A model generated the notes under the pieces. That model worked only from the letters and a program-made list of their open reading frames with translations. It ran no database searches and had not been told where the DNA came from. DNA of 6,337 bases from Rhizobium sp. Q54 (GTDB taxonomy: Bacteria > Pseudomonadota > Alphaproteobacteria > Rhizobiales > Beijerinckiaceae). The position numbers and the translations under genes are program-made. Below are positions 1 to 6,176 of the stretch, piece by piece; within the stretch, counting starts at the first letter, position 1; every line of letters starts with the position of its first letter. The stretch is taken from assembly GCA_945903655.1 (NCBI GenBank), contig CAMDOY010000226.1:1-6337 (forward strand), in the 5' to 3' direction.

Positions 1-105
1 AGGCGCGGCTCGCATCGTCGTGGACCTGGTCGTGATAGCGGGATCCGCTAGCGCCAGACTGGGGACAATGGTCGCGAGGAGTAAGGTCAGTTAAATGACG
101 CGCAT
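1..105 (-). pseudogene. Start of a secreted (possibly SH3-like) protein, with an in-frame stop
   Basis: Read on the minus strand from the ATG at 105-103, the frame gives MRVI, then TAA at 93-91, then 30 further open codons to the window edge. Those codons begin LTLLLATIVPSLALA-DPAIT, a textbook Sec signal peptide with an ALA cleavage site just before DP. The mature part ends TTRSTTMRAAP. A stretch of the type (V/T)xMRAxP is a common opening of bacterial SH3-like domains in secreted alphaproteobacterial proteins, so this family is a tentative suggestion from about ten residues. Changing the TAA to a Lys or Gln codon would give a normal start such as MRVIKLTLLL, so a nonsense mutation in the n-region is the simplest reading. 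A CTG start at 90 is the alternative, but no Shine-Dalgarno sequence precedes it. The rest of the gene lies outside the window, so whether it is functional is unknown. Confidence 0.5.
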
Positions 106-207
106 GACCGCGCGCGGGCACGCTCCCGTGCGCCGAAATACATTTCTTATGCATGCAAAATGGCAACTACAGACCGGTAGCCAACAGCGCTGCAATAGCT
201 CGCCTCT

Positions 208-236
208 ATAATCATTATCTCTTACCGGCCGTTCAA
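208..236 (-). promoter_or_regulatory. Candidate sigma-70 promoter facing the left-edge secreted protein gene
   Basis: On the minus strand TTGAAC (236-231) and GATTAT (213-208) are separated by exactly 17 nt. Each box matches four of six consensus positions. It would read toward the signal-peptide ORF at 105, across the otherwise empty interval 106-344, which shows no coding potential and no other clear structure. Matches this weak occur by chance, and the local AT-rich patch is the main support. Confidence 0.22.
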
Positions 237-344
237 GAGTTCTCGGTTCAAAAAGCATGCGTTCGATCATCGAGGGACGTAAGGCCACCGAGGTTCCCAA
301 CTGTTCAGCCTGGATCAGCCATGGCCATGTCGGTGCTGCAAGCC

Positions 345-1316
345 CTACTTTGTTGCGGCCGTCTGCCAACCCAGCTCCATGTACTTTGAGCTCGGCGCAT
401 TGGGCACTTTCGACTCGCCATAGATGCAGCGCAATTGCAGCACCATGTCGACACCCTTCTCGTTGACGGCCGCCTTGGGATTCAGCCCGCCCGGGCCAGT
501 CAAACGGGTCCACATGTCCTCGGCAGCTTCGTCTGAAATGCCTTTGATACGCCGCTTCAACACTGCGATTGCTTCTGCCTTTTCGCTGAAGACGAAATCA
601 TGCGCCCGCACCATGGCGCGCATGAAAGCCTGCACTTCCTTATCGTTGGTTTTGGCGTACCTGCGGCGGGTGGCGTAGACGCTGCCCTGATAAGCGCCAA
701 TCTCGACAGCGGCGTCAGCGAGAAGGTGGTAGCCTTCCTTCTTGAGTTCCATGTCCTCGGGCGATGAGACGATCGCCATGCCGGCCGAACCGTCCTTGAG
801 GGATTGCACGCGCGCGCCCGTGCCGCCCACGGAGAGGATCTTGTAGTCGCGTTCTTTCATGATCCCCTTGTTCTGAAGGATCTGGTAGAGCACCGTTGCA
901 TAGCCAGATGTGGGGGAGTCCACAGACACGGCCTTGCCCTTGATGTCGGCGAAGGTCTTCACATCCTTGGAGCCCATGACGCTGTTGAGGCCCGAATGTA
1001 CGCCGCCAATAGCGACAAGATCGAAATTGTCGTATTTGGCGCTGCCTTGGCCTTCGGTATGCGCGACGATATTGTCGAATGCGGTCGTGGCGAACTGATA
1101 TTTTCCGACCATCAGGTCGCGGATCTGTTCAAGTGAGCCAGACGTGCGATCGAGGGACACTTTTAGCCCTTCCTTTTCGAAGAAGCCGAGGTCGATAGCT
1201 GACCACACCGGAAGGCTGGTGCCGCCGCCAAACCCGATCATGTTAACAGCCGTCTGTACCTGAGAACTCATTGCGCTTGTCATGAAAATTGGAACTCCCA
1301 ACAGCGTTTTCTTCAT
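345..1316 (-). CDS. ABC-type solute-binding protein, NMT1/THI5-like (SsuA/TauA type)
   Basis: This 323-residue protein has the architecture of periplasmic substrate-binding proteins of the NMT1/SsuA family, which capture small organic solutes for ABC importers. Residues 26-60 carry the family opening, a GFGGGTSLPVWSAIDLGFFEKEG segment followed by a hydrophobic beta strand. Residues 122-150 hold the typical IKGKAVSVDSPTSGYATVLY segment, in which the second lobe begins. Residues 160-185 hold the GGTGARVQSLKDGSAGMAIV segment. The length is normal for the family. The N-terminus (MKKTLLGVPIFMTSAMSS) is a short, poor signal peptide with no clean AXA cleavage site. A GAGTGG motif lies 5 nt before the ATG. 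The gene begins 21 nt after the end of the broken Bug receptor on the same strand, which suggests a former shared operon. No ABC permease or ATPase is present in the window, so its transporter and ligand are unknown. Confidence 0.92.
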   Translation of the reverse strand: MKKTLLGVPIFMTSAMSSQVQTAVNMIGFGGGTSLPVWSAIDLGFFEKEGLKVSLDRTSGSLEQIRDLMVGKYQFATTAFDNIVAHTEGQGSAKYDNFDLVAIGGVHSGLNSVMGSKDVKTFADIKGKAVSVDSPTSGYATVLYQILQNKGIMKERDYKILSVGGTGARVQSLKDGSAGMAIVSSPEDMELKKEGYHLLADAAVEIGAYQGSVYATRRRYAKTNDKEVQAFMRAMVRAHDFVFSEKAEAIAVLKRRIKGISDEAAEDMWTRLTGPGGLNPKAAVNEKGVDMVLQLRCIYGESKVPNAPSSKYMELGWQTAATK

Positions 1317-1337
1317 TTATCCCACTCACATTTGTGA

Positions 1338-1894
1338 TCATGCTTTGATGTGGCGTGGGTCGCTCGCCGCAAACGCTTTGACTATTACAGCTGGCGGTGA
1401 GGCGTTAAGCTGGACGATCAGCGTACGAGCCTCATCGGCGATCATGGGTTGATACGCATTAGCATACGCTTAGTCGCTTCCGCGATCAACTCGGGATCCT
1501 TCATCGCCGCGTTGAAGGGGGCGGGCACCAGTTTCAGCAGGTTCTCAGGCGTCTTTGACGGGAGCAGCAACGGGCTGCCCATGCTCGGGCGCGCAAAGAC
1601 GATGTTCAGTATCAGTAGTTCGTCTTCATTCCGCGCCGATTCAGCAATATGTGGAACGGTCAGGAAAAGCGAATTCTTGATAAGCGAAAGCTTCGCCAGC
1701 GGATAGACCAGCTTGTCGCGGATCCAGTGCGGCTTCGTGGTGATCATGCTGGAGTAATGATAACTGCTCGTACCTTTTACCTCGCCATGCTCTATGATGA
1801 GCGAAATCTCGCCAGTGCGGCGATAGCCGCTGATGATTTTGTGTTTGGCAGCGACGACGCTGTTGAGCCCCAGCGGCAAATGCAGAAGCAGGCA
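1338..1894 (-). pseudogene. Truncated, frameshifted Bug/TctC-type tricarboxylate receptor
   Basis: The minus strand from about 1894 reads LPLGLNSVVAAKHKIISGYR, then TGEISLIIEHGEVKG. This is the start of the second half of a Bug (TctC) receptor and matches the KFKPISGY and LALERGEVDA segments of the intact receptor at 3264-4331. Homology continues to MRIN, where the frame stops at TGA 1444-1442. Shifting back one base in the CCC run at 1448-1446 restores the expected family C-terminus, PMIADEARTLIVQLNASPPA, ending in a TGA at 1340-1338. One missing base therefore broke the tail. The first half of the receptor (signal peptide, glycine-rich strand and NMPGAGG region, roughly 170 residues) is absent: homology ends abruptly at about 1894 next to IS-like repeats. 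The open frame continues to an ATG at 1954, but those 20 extra residues do not resemble the family. The gene is almost certainly non-functional. Confidence 0.85.
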
Positions 1895-1895
1895 G

Positions 1896-1936
1896 CCCGA
1901 AAGTGGACATTTGAAGTGGTACCTAAACCGGACATC
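1896..1936. mobile_element. Probable remnant of an insertion-sequence end
   Basis: Two imperfect direct repeats, CCGAAAGTGGACAT (1897-1910) and CCTAAACCGGACAT (1922-1935), agree at 11 of 14 positions and are spaced 25 bp apart. On the minus strand the outer one starts TGTCCGG, so the array would begin with the 5'-TG usual for IS21-type termini, which carry short repeats at such spacing. The array abuts exactly the point where homology of the receptor pseudogene stops. No transposase remains, so this would be a scar of about 40 bp. The family assignment is inferred from pattern alone. Confidence 0.4.
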
Positions 1937-1970
1937 TAAAGAAGCTATCGACACACGTTGGACGGCTCAC

Positions 1971-2000
1971 TTGACGAGCCCCCCCTTTTCGATGAACAAT
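1971..2000 (+). promoter_or_regulatory. Candidate promoter for the M24 protein / receptor operon
   Basis: TTGACG sits at about 1971-1976 and AACAAT at 1995-2000, separated by 18 nt. The -35 box matches five of six and the -10 box four of six sigma-70 consensus positions. The spacer contains an unusual C7-T4 run. It lies about 70 nt upstream of the start at 2071, in the only non-coding interval before that gene. A short inverted repeat, GGCTC/GAGCC (1964-1968 and 1976-1980), overlaps the -35 region and could be an operator or chance. Nothing else is evident between 1937 and 2070. Confidence 0.3.
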
Positions 2001-2070
2001 TACTAGTAACCGTTGGCGATCCGTCGGCGCAGCGCGCCGTGATAAGATGGTCGCGGGAGGAGCGCGGCGA

Positions 2071-3246
2071 ATGTTGAGTGTCTATGCGGGCGCCTTGCTG
2101 AAGGCGGAATACCCGAAGTTTTCAGAAGTCGAAATGGCGCAAAGGCGCTCGCGTATGTCCCAGGCCATGGAACAGGCTGGTGTCGACCATCTCGTGTTCT
2201 ATGGCTCCGGCTGGCGCGGCTCGGTGGTGCATTGGCTAACCCACTGGGCCGTGACGACGGAAGCCGCCTGTGTTTTCACACCCGGCGAGCGGGACGTCAT
2301 GTTCGTCCACTATTATAATCACCTTGCCCTCGCGCGCCATATCGCCAGTGACGCGGATGTGCGCTGGGGTGGCGATTCGACCTTCGGTAATTTGGTGGAG
2401 GAGCTCAGGCGGCGTGGCGCGAAACAAGGGCGCGTCGGCGTCGTGGGACAAATCACTTACGACAATCATGAGAAGATCGCCGCCGCTTTCGGTAAGCCCG
2501 TCAATATGGGCAAGCATTACGCCAACCTACGCAAGGTAAAGTCGCATGAGGAACTGGAGTGGTTCCGCATCGGCGCGTGGTTCTCCGATCTTGGCATGCA
2601 GGGATTGGCGCAAGCCTCGCGACCAGGCGTGAGCGAACGTGAACTCGCCAACGCCGTCGAGCGCGCCTATGTGGGTAAGGGCGGCGGCACGGGGCTGCAC
2701 TTCATCGGCGCGACGCCGATGGACGCACCGCAGGTTCCGGCGCCGCGGCAATATCTTTCCTCGCGCAAGCTGCAGAAGGGCGACGTCGTCTTTTCCGAGA
2801 TCAGCGCAGATCTGTTCGGCTATTCAGGCCAGGTGCTGCGCACCTTCTTTATCGAGTCCGAACCGACGCCGCTCTATCGTGATCTGCACGCTGTCGCCAT
2901 GGAAGCCTTTGAGGCGATCGCGAAGGTCCTGCGTCCCGGCGCCTTGCCGTCCGAGGTCGTTGAGGGGTCTGGCGTGATCGAAAAGGCTGGATTCACCGCT
3001 GTCGACGACATTCTCCATGGCTATGGCGGCGGCTATTTTCCGCCTGTTCTGGGCGCGGCGAGCCGTTCGAATGGGCCATTGCCGAGCGAGCCGTTCGTCG
3101 AGGGGCAATTGGTGGTCGTGCAGCCCAATGTCGCCACGCTGGATGGCAAGGCGGGCGTGCAGACAGGCGAGATGTTGCTCATCACGAAGGACGGGGCAGT
3201 TCGGATGCATGAGTTCCCAACGGGCTCACAGGTTTTGCGCGGATGA
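2071..3246 (+). CDS. M24 (creatinase/Xaa-Pro peptidase) family protein with altered metal site
   Basis: This 391-residue protein has the two-domain layout of aminopeptidase P and creatinase: an N-terminal creatinase-like domain (about 1-150) and a C-terminal pita-bread domain (about 155-391). I chose the ATG at 2071 because GGGAGGAG (2055-2062) lies 8 nt before it. The ATG at 2047 has no such site. Family members are usually cytoplasmic, and no signal peptide is seen. The segment GDVVFSEISADLFGYSGQVLRTF aligns with the usual DxGxxxxGYxxDxTRTF motif, but the two metal-binding aspartates are E243 and Q254. The histidine (H316 in LHGYGGGYFPP) is kept, the first glutamate is replaced in VVVQPN (Q351), and the last (E367 in QTGEMLLIT) is kept. 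It may therefore be a metal-poor hydrolase of the creatinase type rather than a dipeptidase. It is followed 17 nt later by a Bug receptor gene, so the two are probably co-transcribed and act on a related substrate. Confidence 0.92.
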   Translation: MLSVYAGALLKAEYPKFSEVEMAQRRSRMSQAMEQAGVDHLVFYGSGWRGSVVHWLTHWAVTTEAACVFTPGERDVMFVHYYNHLALARHIASDADVRWGGDSTFGNLVEELRRRGAKQGRVGVVGQITYDNHEKIAAAFGKPVNMGKHYANLRKVKSHEELEWFRIGAWFSDLGMQGLAQASRPGVSERELANAVERAYVGKGGGTGLHFIGATPMDAPQVPAPRQYLSSRKLQKGDVVFSEISADLFGYSGQVLRTFFIESEPTPLYRDLHAVAMEAFEAIAKVLRPGALPSEVVEGSGVIEKAGFTAVDDILHGYGGGYFPPVLGAASRSNGPLPSEPFVEGQLVVVQPNVATLDGKAGVQTGEMLLITKDGAVRMHEFPTGSQVLRG

Positions 3247-3263
3247 TCAAGGGGGAAATCGAG

Positions 3264-4331
3264 ATGAAGGCTACAGCGCAGCGTATGGAAAGAATTGCGC
3301 GCGCGGCCGGTGCCGCGTGCATTGTTCTGACGCTGGCGTCCGTGACGGACGGCGCGCAGGCGCTCGATCTGAAGGATAAGACCGTCACGATCTATGTCGG
3401 AGGCGGCACTGGCGGCGGCGTCGACGCCTATGCGCGCACGATCGCGCCTTACTTCCAGAAACATCTGCCCGGTAATCCGCCGGTTGTCGTCTCCAACATG
3501 CCGGGCGCTGGCGGCGCGCAGGCAGTGCAGTATCTCTACAACGTGGCGCCCAAGACCGGCGTCGCCATCGGCTCCACCAATGTGGGGCCGATCGCCGATC
3601 CCTTCCTCGAAAAAGTGCCGTCGAACTACGACGTATCGAAGTTCGCCTGGATTGGCAGCCTCGCGAAGGGCAACACCGTCTGTGCGGTCTGGCACACAGT
3701 GAATGTGTCAAGCATTGAGGACGTGAAGAACCGTGTGGTTACGGTTGCTACGACTGGCGCGCGCTCCGCGCCCACGCGGTCAGCCTTGCTCATGAACTCC
3801 TTCATCGGAACAAAGTTCAAGCCGATCTCCGGTTATACCGGCGGCACAGCGCTGCTCGCTCTCGAGCGTGGCGAGGTAGACGCGACCTGCACCACGCTCA
3901 ATTCGCTGCGCACCACGCGGCCGCAATGGATCAGCGACGGATCGCTCAAGATACTGGTTCACGTGGCGATGGACGTCGACCCGGAGTTCAACAAGGTTCC
4001 ACGCGCGTTTGATTTCATCAAGGACGCGAAGGACCGCGACGCGCTTGAATTCTTCCTTCTCCCTTATGAGTTCAACAATCCCTTTTACTTGCCGCCAGGC
4101 GTCTCCGGCGAGGCCGTGAAGGCCTGGCGCGCCGCATTCGACGCCGCTGTGGCCGACCCTGATTACAAGGCGGATTCCGCAAAGCGACAGCAGGACGTCG
4201 AGGTGAAGACCGGTGATGAAGTGGAGGCTCTGGTCAAGAAACTGTTCGCCACGCCTGCGGGTGTGATCAAGCGTACTATTGAGGCGATCGACCCCACTGG
4301 CAAGGTGGAGGAGATCCCTCAGCCTAAGTGA
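3264..4331 (+). CDS. Bug/TctC-family tripartite tricarboxylate receptor, periplasmic
   Basis: This 355-residue protein is a periplasmic receptor of the Bug family, which binds carboxylates and other small organic solutes. The start at 3264 is preferred: GGGGG (3251-3255) lies 8 nt upstream and the product opens with a signal peptide, positive residues followed by AAGAACIVLTLASVTDGAQA, with cleavage near residue 33. The ATG at 3243 overlaps the previous stop (ATGA) and would add seven residues. Mature landmarks are the glycine-rich first strand YVGGGTGGGVDAYART (44-58), SNMPGAGGAQAVQYLYNVAPKTG (77-99), TTGARSAPTRSALLMNSFIGTKFKPISGY (163-191) and LALERGEVDATCT (198-210). The C-terminus has the usual GDEVEALVKKLFATPAGVIKR tail. 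All regions missing from the pseudogene at 1338-1894 are intact. No TctA or TctB membrane subunit accompanies it, as is usual for the many orphan Bug receptors. The ligand cannot be predicted. Confidence 0.95.
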   Translation: MKATAQRMERIARAAGAACIVLTLASVTDGAQALDLKDKTVTIYVGGGTGGGVDAYARTIAPYFQKHLPGNPPVVVSNMPGAGGAQAVQYLYNVAPKTGVAIGSTNVGPIADPFLEKVPSNYDVSKFAWIGSLAKGNTVCAVWHTVNVSSIEDVKNRVVTVATTGARSAPTRSALLMNSFIGTKFKPISGYTGGTALLALERGEVDATCTTLNSLRTTRPQWISDGSLKILVHVAMDVDPEFNKVPRAFDFIKDAKDRDALEFFLLPYEFNNPFYLPPGVSGEAVKAWRAAFDAAVADPDYKADSAKRQQDVEVKTGDEVEALVKKLFATPAGVIKRTIEAIDPTGKVEEIPQPK

Positions 4332-4336
4332 ATGAA

Positions 4337-4392
4337 GCGGGTCGTGAACTCTAGCGGCCCGCGCCTTGAGCAGAGGGAGCGAGCGCGCTCCT
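4337..4392. terminator. Hairpin pair in the convergent gap, possible bidirectional terminator
   Basis: The 69-nt gap between two converging genes holds two stem-loops. The first pairs GCGGGTC (4337-4343) with GGCCCGC (4356-4362), seven pairs including one G-U, around a 12-nt loop. The second pairs GGAGCG (4376-4381) with CGCTCC (4386-4391) around AGCG, with a possible extra G-U pair. Neither is followed by a clear U-tract on either strand, so classic intrinsic termination is uncertain. Position and GC-rich stems are the support. Confidence 0.4.
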
Positions 4393-4400
4393 CCCGGCTT

Positions 4401-5639
4401 TCAATATTTCGTTACGCGGATCGCGCCTGAGGATTCGACAAACCACCGCTCTGACGTCAAAGGCTTGCCGTTGACACGGTCGAGCAGCCAGTCTGCGATC
4501 ATTGTCACCTTTTCCTCGCCGTTCGCCACGCTGGGCGCGGCGGCGACGCCATGGTTGGCGCCTTCGAACACCACGAGCCGTTTGGGCCCGGGAATGCGCT
4601 CAAGCAGCGCCTCCGTATGTTCGATCGGCGATAATTGGTCATTCTCGCCGGCCACGATCATGTAGGGGAAGGTGATGCGAGCGGCGAGCGGGCGCAGATC
4701 GATGCCTTGGCAGAACGCGTCGAATTTTTCCTCGTCGTCAAAACCCGACATGAACATGAAGCGCATTTTGAAGGTGGGCGAGGCCGCGTTGAAAATTGTG
4801 TCGCAGCCAGGCTCCTGGCACACGCCTGTGGCGGCGAAACCCTTGACGCGCGCACCCAACTGGGTCGCGAAGACGGAGCCGAAATAGCTTCCAAAGCTTG
4901 TGCCGCGCACGACTAGTCGGTCGATGTCGACGTACTCCTGTGTCTGCAGCCAGGCGTAAGTGGCTTCCGCCGCGTCGGCGAAATTGGTTGGTGTGAAGAA
5001 GATTCCTCGTGTGATCGCCTCCGCCTGGCCCGGCCCGTCGAGGGCGAGCACCGCGAACCCGCGCTCCAGGAATCGGTCACCATACATGCTGACCATGTTT
5101 TCCTTGCTGCTGTCCATGCCGCCGATTATGACGACGGTTGAGAAGCGCTCGTCGCCGCGTCGCTCTCGCGGCAGATGCATGTAGGCGGGCAGATGCTTGC
5201 CTTCGAAGGGAATCTCGACGCGGAACGTGGGTTGCGGCGCATGGCGCATATAGCCTTCAAAACATTCGTTCACTGCTTTCTCAAAAGCGAGCAGTCGTTC
5301 GCCATGTTCGTGCAGGGGCCAGCAGGCGGTCGACCACAGGAGCGCTGCGGTCATATAGGCTTCGCGGGCGGCAACGAAGCGCCCGTCCTGCTCGAATTGG
5401 GCGGCCATGCGGGCGCGCTTGCGCGCTTGGGCGGCGAACTCGCGATCAAAATCGTCGTAGCGCTTGATGCGCGCGGCGACGGCGCGGAACTCCGCCTCGG
5501 CCTCGGCGCCGGCCGGCCGGCTTTTCGAGCCGATGCGCGCCTGGTCCCATTCGATTCCGATGGTGCGGACCACGGCGTCGAGCAACCAGCGCTGTTCCTT
5601 CCAGCGTTGCGGATAGGGGGTAGAGGCGTGGGACGCCAT
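4401..5639 (-). CDS. Alpha/beta hydrolase, FrsA / 2,6-dihydroxypseudooxynicotine hydrolase-like
   Basis: This 412-residue cytoplasmic enzyme belongs to the alpha/beta-hydrolase fold. The nucleophile elbow is VVRGTSFGSYFG, making S248 the nucleophile. The acid is probably D334 in VAGENDQLSP, and the base is H363 in EGANHGV. The segment VIIGGMDSSKENM (170-182), followed by FAVLALDGPGQAEA (195-208), is characteristic of the FrsA/DHPON-hydrolase branch, whose founding member cleaves a C-C bond in the nicotine breakdown pathway. Residues 1-135 form the long helical N-terminal region typical of that branch. The start is supported by GGGAGGA ending about 6 nt upstream on the minus strand. The gene converges on the Bug receptor and diverges from the DoxX gene. 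The family also contains esterases, so a C-C bond hydrolase or carboxylesterase acting on an organic compound is the safest call. The nicotine link is by family only. Confidence 0.9.
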   Translation of the reverse strand: MASHASTPYPQRWKEQRWLLDAVVRTIGIEWDQARIGSKSRPAGAEAEAEFRAVAARIKRYDDFDREFAAQARKRARMAAQFEQDGRFVAAREAYMTAALLWSTACWPLHEHGERLLAFEKAVNECFEGYMRHAPQPTFRVEIPFEGKHLPAYMHLPRERRGDERFSTVVIIGGMDSSKENMVSMYGDRFLERGFAVLALDGPGQAEAITRGIFFTPTNFADAAEATYAWLQTQEYVDIDRLVVRGTSFGSYFGSVFATQLGARVKGFAATGVCQEPGCDTIFNAASPTFKMRFMFMSGFDDEEKFDAFCQGIDLRPLAARITFPYMIVAGENDQLSPIEHTEALLERIPGPKRLVVFEGANHGVAAAPSVANGEEKVTMIADWLLDRVNGKPLTSERWFVESSGAIRVTKY

Positions 5640-5726
5640 GAATGTCCTCCCGGTTCTTGTGGCGTGCGCCTGAACATGCTTACCTTGCGCGTTCGTCTCA
5701 GCGCGACTTTGAGCGACGATATATGA

Positions 5727-6176
5727 ATGGCGTCAAAAGACAATGGAGGCGCGCGGACCTTTTGGGAGCGCGGCGAGGCGATGTTTCACCAGGGTTCGTC
5801 GACGATTCAGATTGCAGGGCAGGTGTGCATCGCCGCCTTTTTCCTTCTGATAGGCCTGCGCAATCTGAAGCTCGCTGAAAATCATGTCAGGAAATTCGCC
5901 GCGCTCGGCGTGCCCTTTCCGCGCGCCTTCCTGTGGGCGGGGTTCGCCTTCCAGTTTGCAGGCGGGCTGAGCGTCGGGCTCGACGTGCAGGCCGCGTTCG
6001 GCGCGTGCCTGTTGATCGTCTTTACTATTCTCGCCAACGTGCTGTTCCATCGCTGGTGGCAGCTGGAGGACCCCGTCGCGCGGCGCATTCACATGAATTA
6101 TTTCTTCAACAATGTTGGGAACATCGGCGGTCTTCTGGTCCTTATCGCGCTGCGGTGGCCGGTCCTGTGGTGCTGA
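5727..6176 (+). CDS. DoxX-family membrane protein, C-terminus probably set by IS insertion
   Basis: This 149-residue protein has the four-helix layout of the DoxX family in the inner membrane, with helices at about 26-45, 67-86, 88-107 and 126-146. The family signature is visible: GQVCIAAFFLLIGLRN in helix 1, KFAALGVPFP, GFAFQFAGGLSVGLDV, LFHRWWQLEDPVARRIH between helices 3 and 4, then NNVGNIGGLLVLIAL. Family members have been linked to redox reactions, but no activity can be assigned here. The start is uncertain: the ATG at 5727 has a weak GAGCGA site 10 nt upstream. The ATG at 5781 (MFHQGSSTIQIA) would match the usual family N-terminus better and shorten the protein to 131 residues. The final residues RWPVLWC replace the usual short polar tail, and the stop TGA (6174-6176) coincides with the first bases of the adjacent insertion sequence. 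It is divergent from the hydrolase, with 87 nt between the starts. Confidence 0.88.
   Translation: MASKDNGGARTFWERGEAMFHQGSSTIQIAGQVCIAAFFLLIGLRNLKLAENHVRKFAALGVPFPRAFLWAGFAFQFAGGLSVGLDVQAAFGACLLIVFTILANVLFHRWWQLEDPVARRIHMNYFFNNVGNIGGLLVLIALRWPVLWC

Noticed and set aside
116..142. Palindromic GCACG/CGTGC near the left edge as an operator
   Set aside because: The arms are only five bases in very GC-rich DNA and pairing does not extend outward.
91..513. Minus-strand open frame of 140 codons overlapping the end of the solute-binding gene
   Set aside because: It overlaps the 3' end of a clearly homologous gene in another frame and has no recognisable domain or signal. Only its last codons matter, because they show the stop within the signal-peptide frame.
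1440..1452. Programmed ribosomal frameshift in the receptor
   Set aside because: No X XXY YYZ slippery motif or stable downstream structure is apparent, and the gene is already missing its first half, so simple mutation is sufficient.
1955..1990. GGCTC/GAGCC stem followed by C and T runs as a terminator
   Set aside because: The stem is only five pairs with a seven-base loop, and the following C-rich run is not a true U-tract. It may instead belong to the promoter region.
3033..3695. Minus-strand open frame of 220 codons
   Set aside because: It lies opposite the M24 and Bug receptor genes, both of which have strong family motifs and Shine-Dalgarno sites. Its arginine-, histidine- and alanine-rich composition is typical of the antisense of high-GC genes.
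5175..5726. Plus-strand open frame of 183 codons
   Set aside because: It is antisense to the N-terminal half of the hydrolase, which has a good ribosome-binding site. It has no family resemblance.
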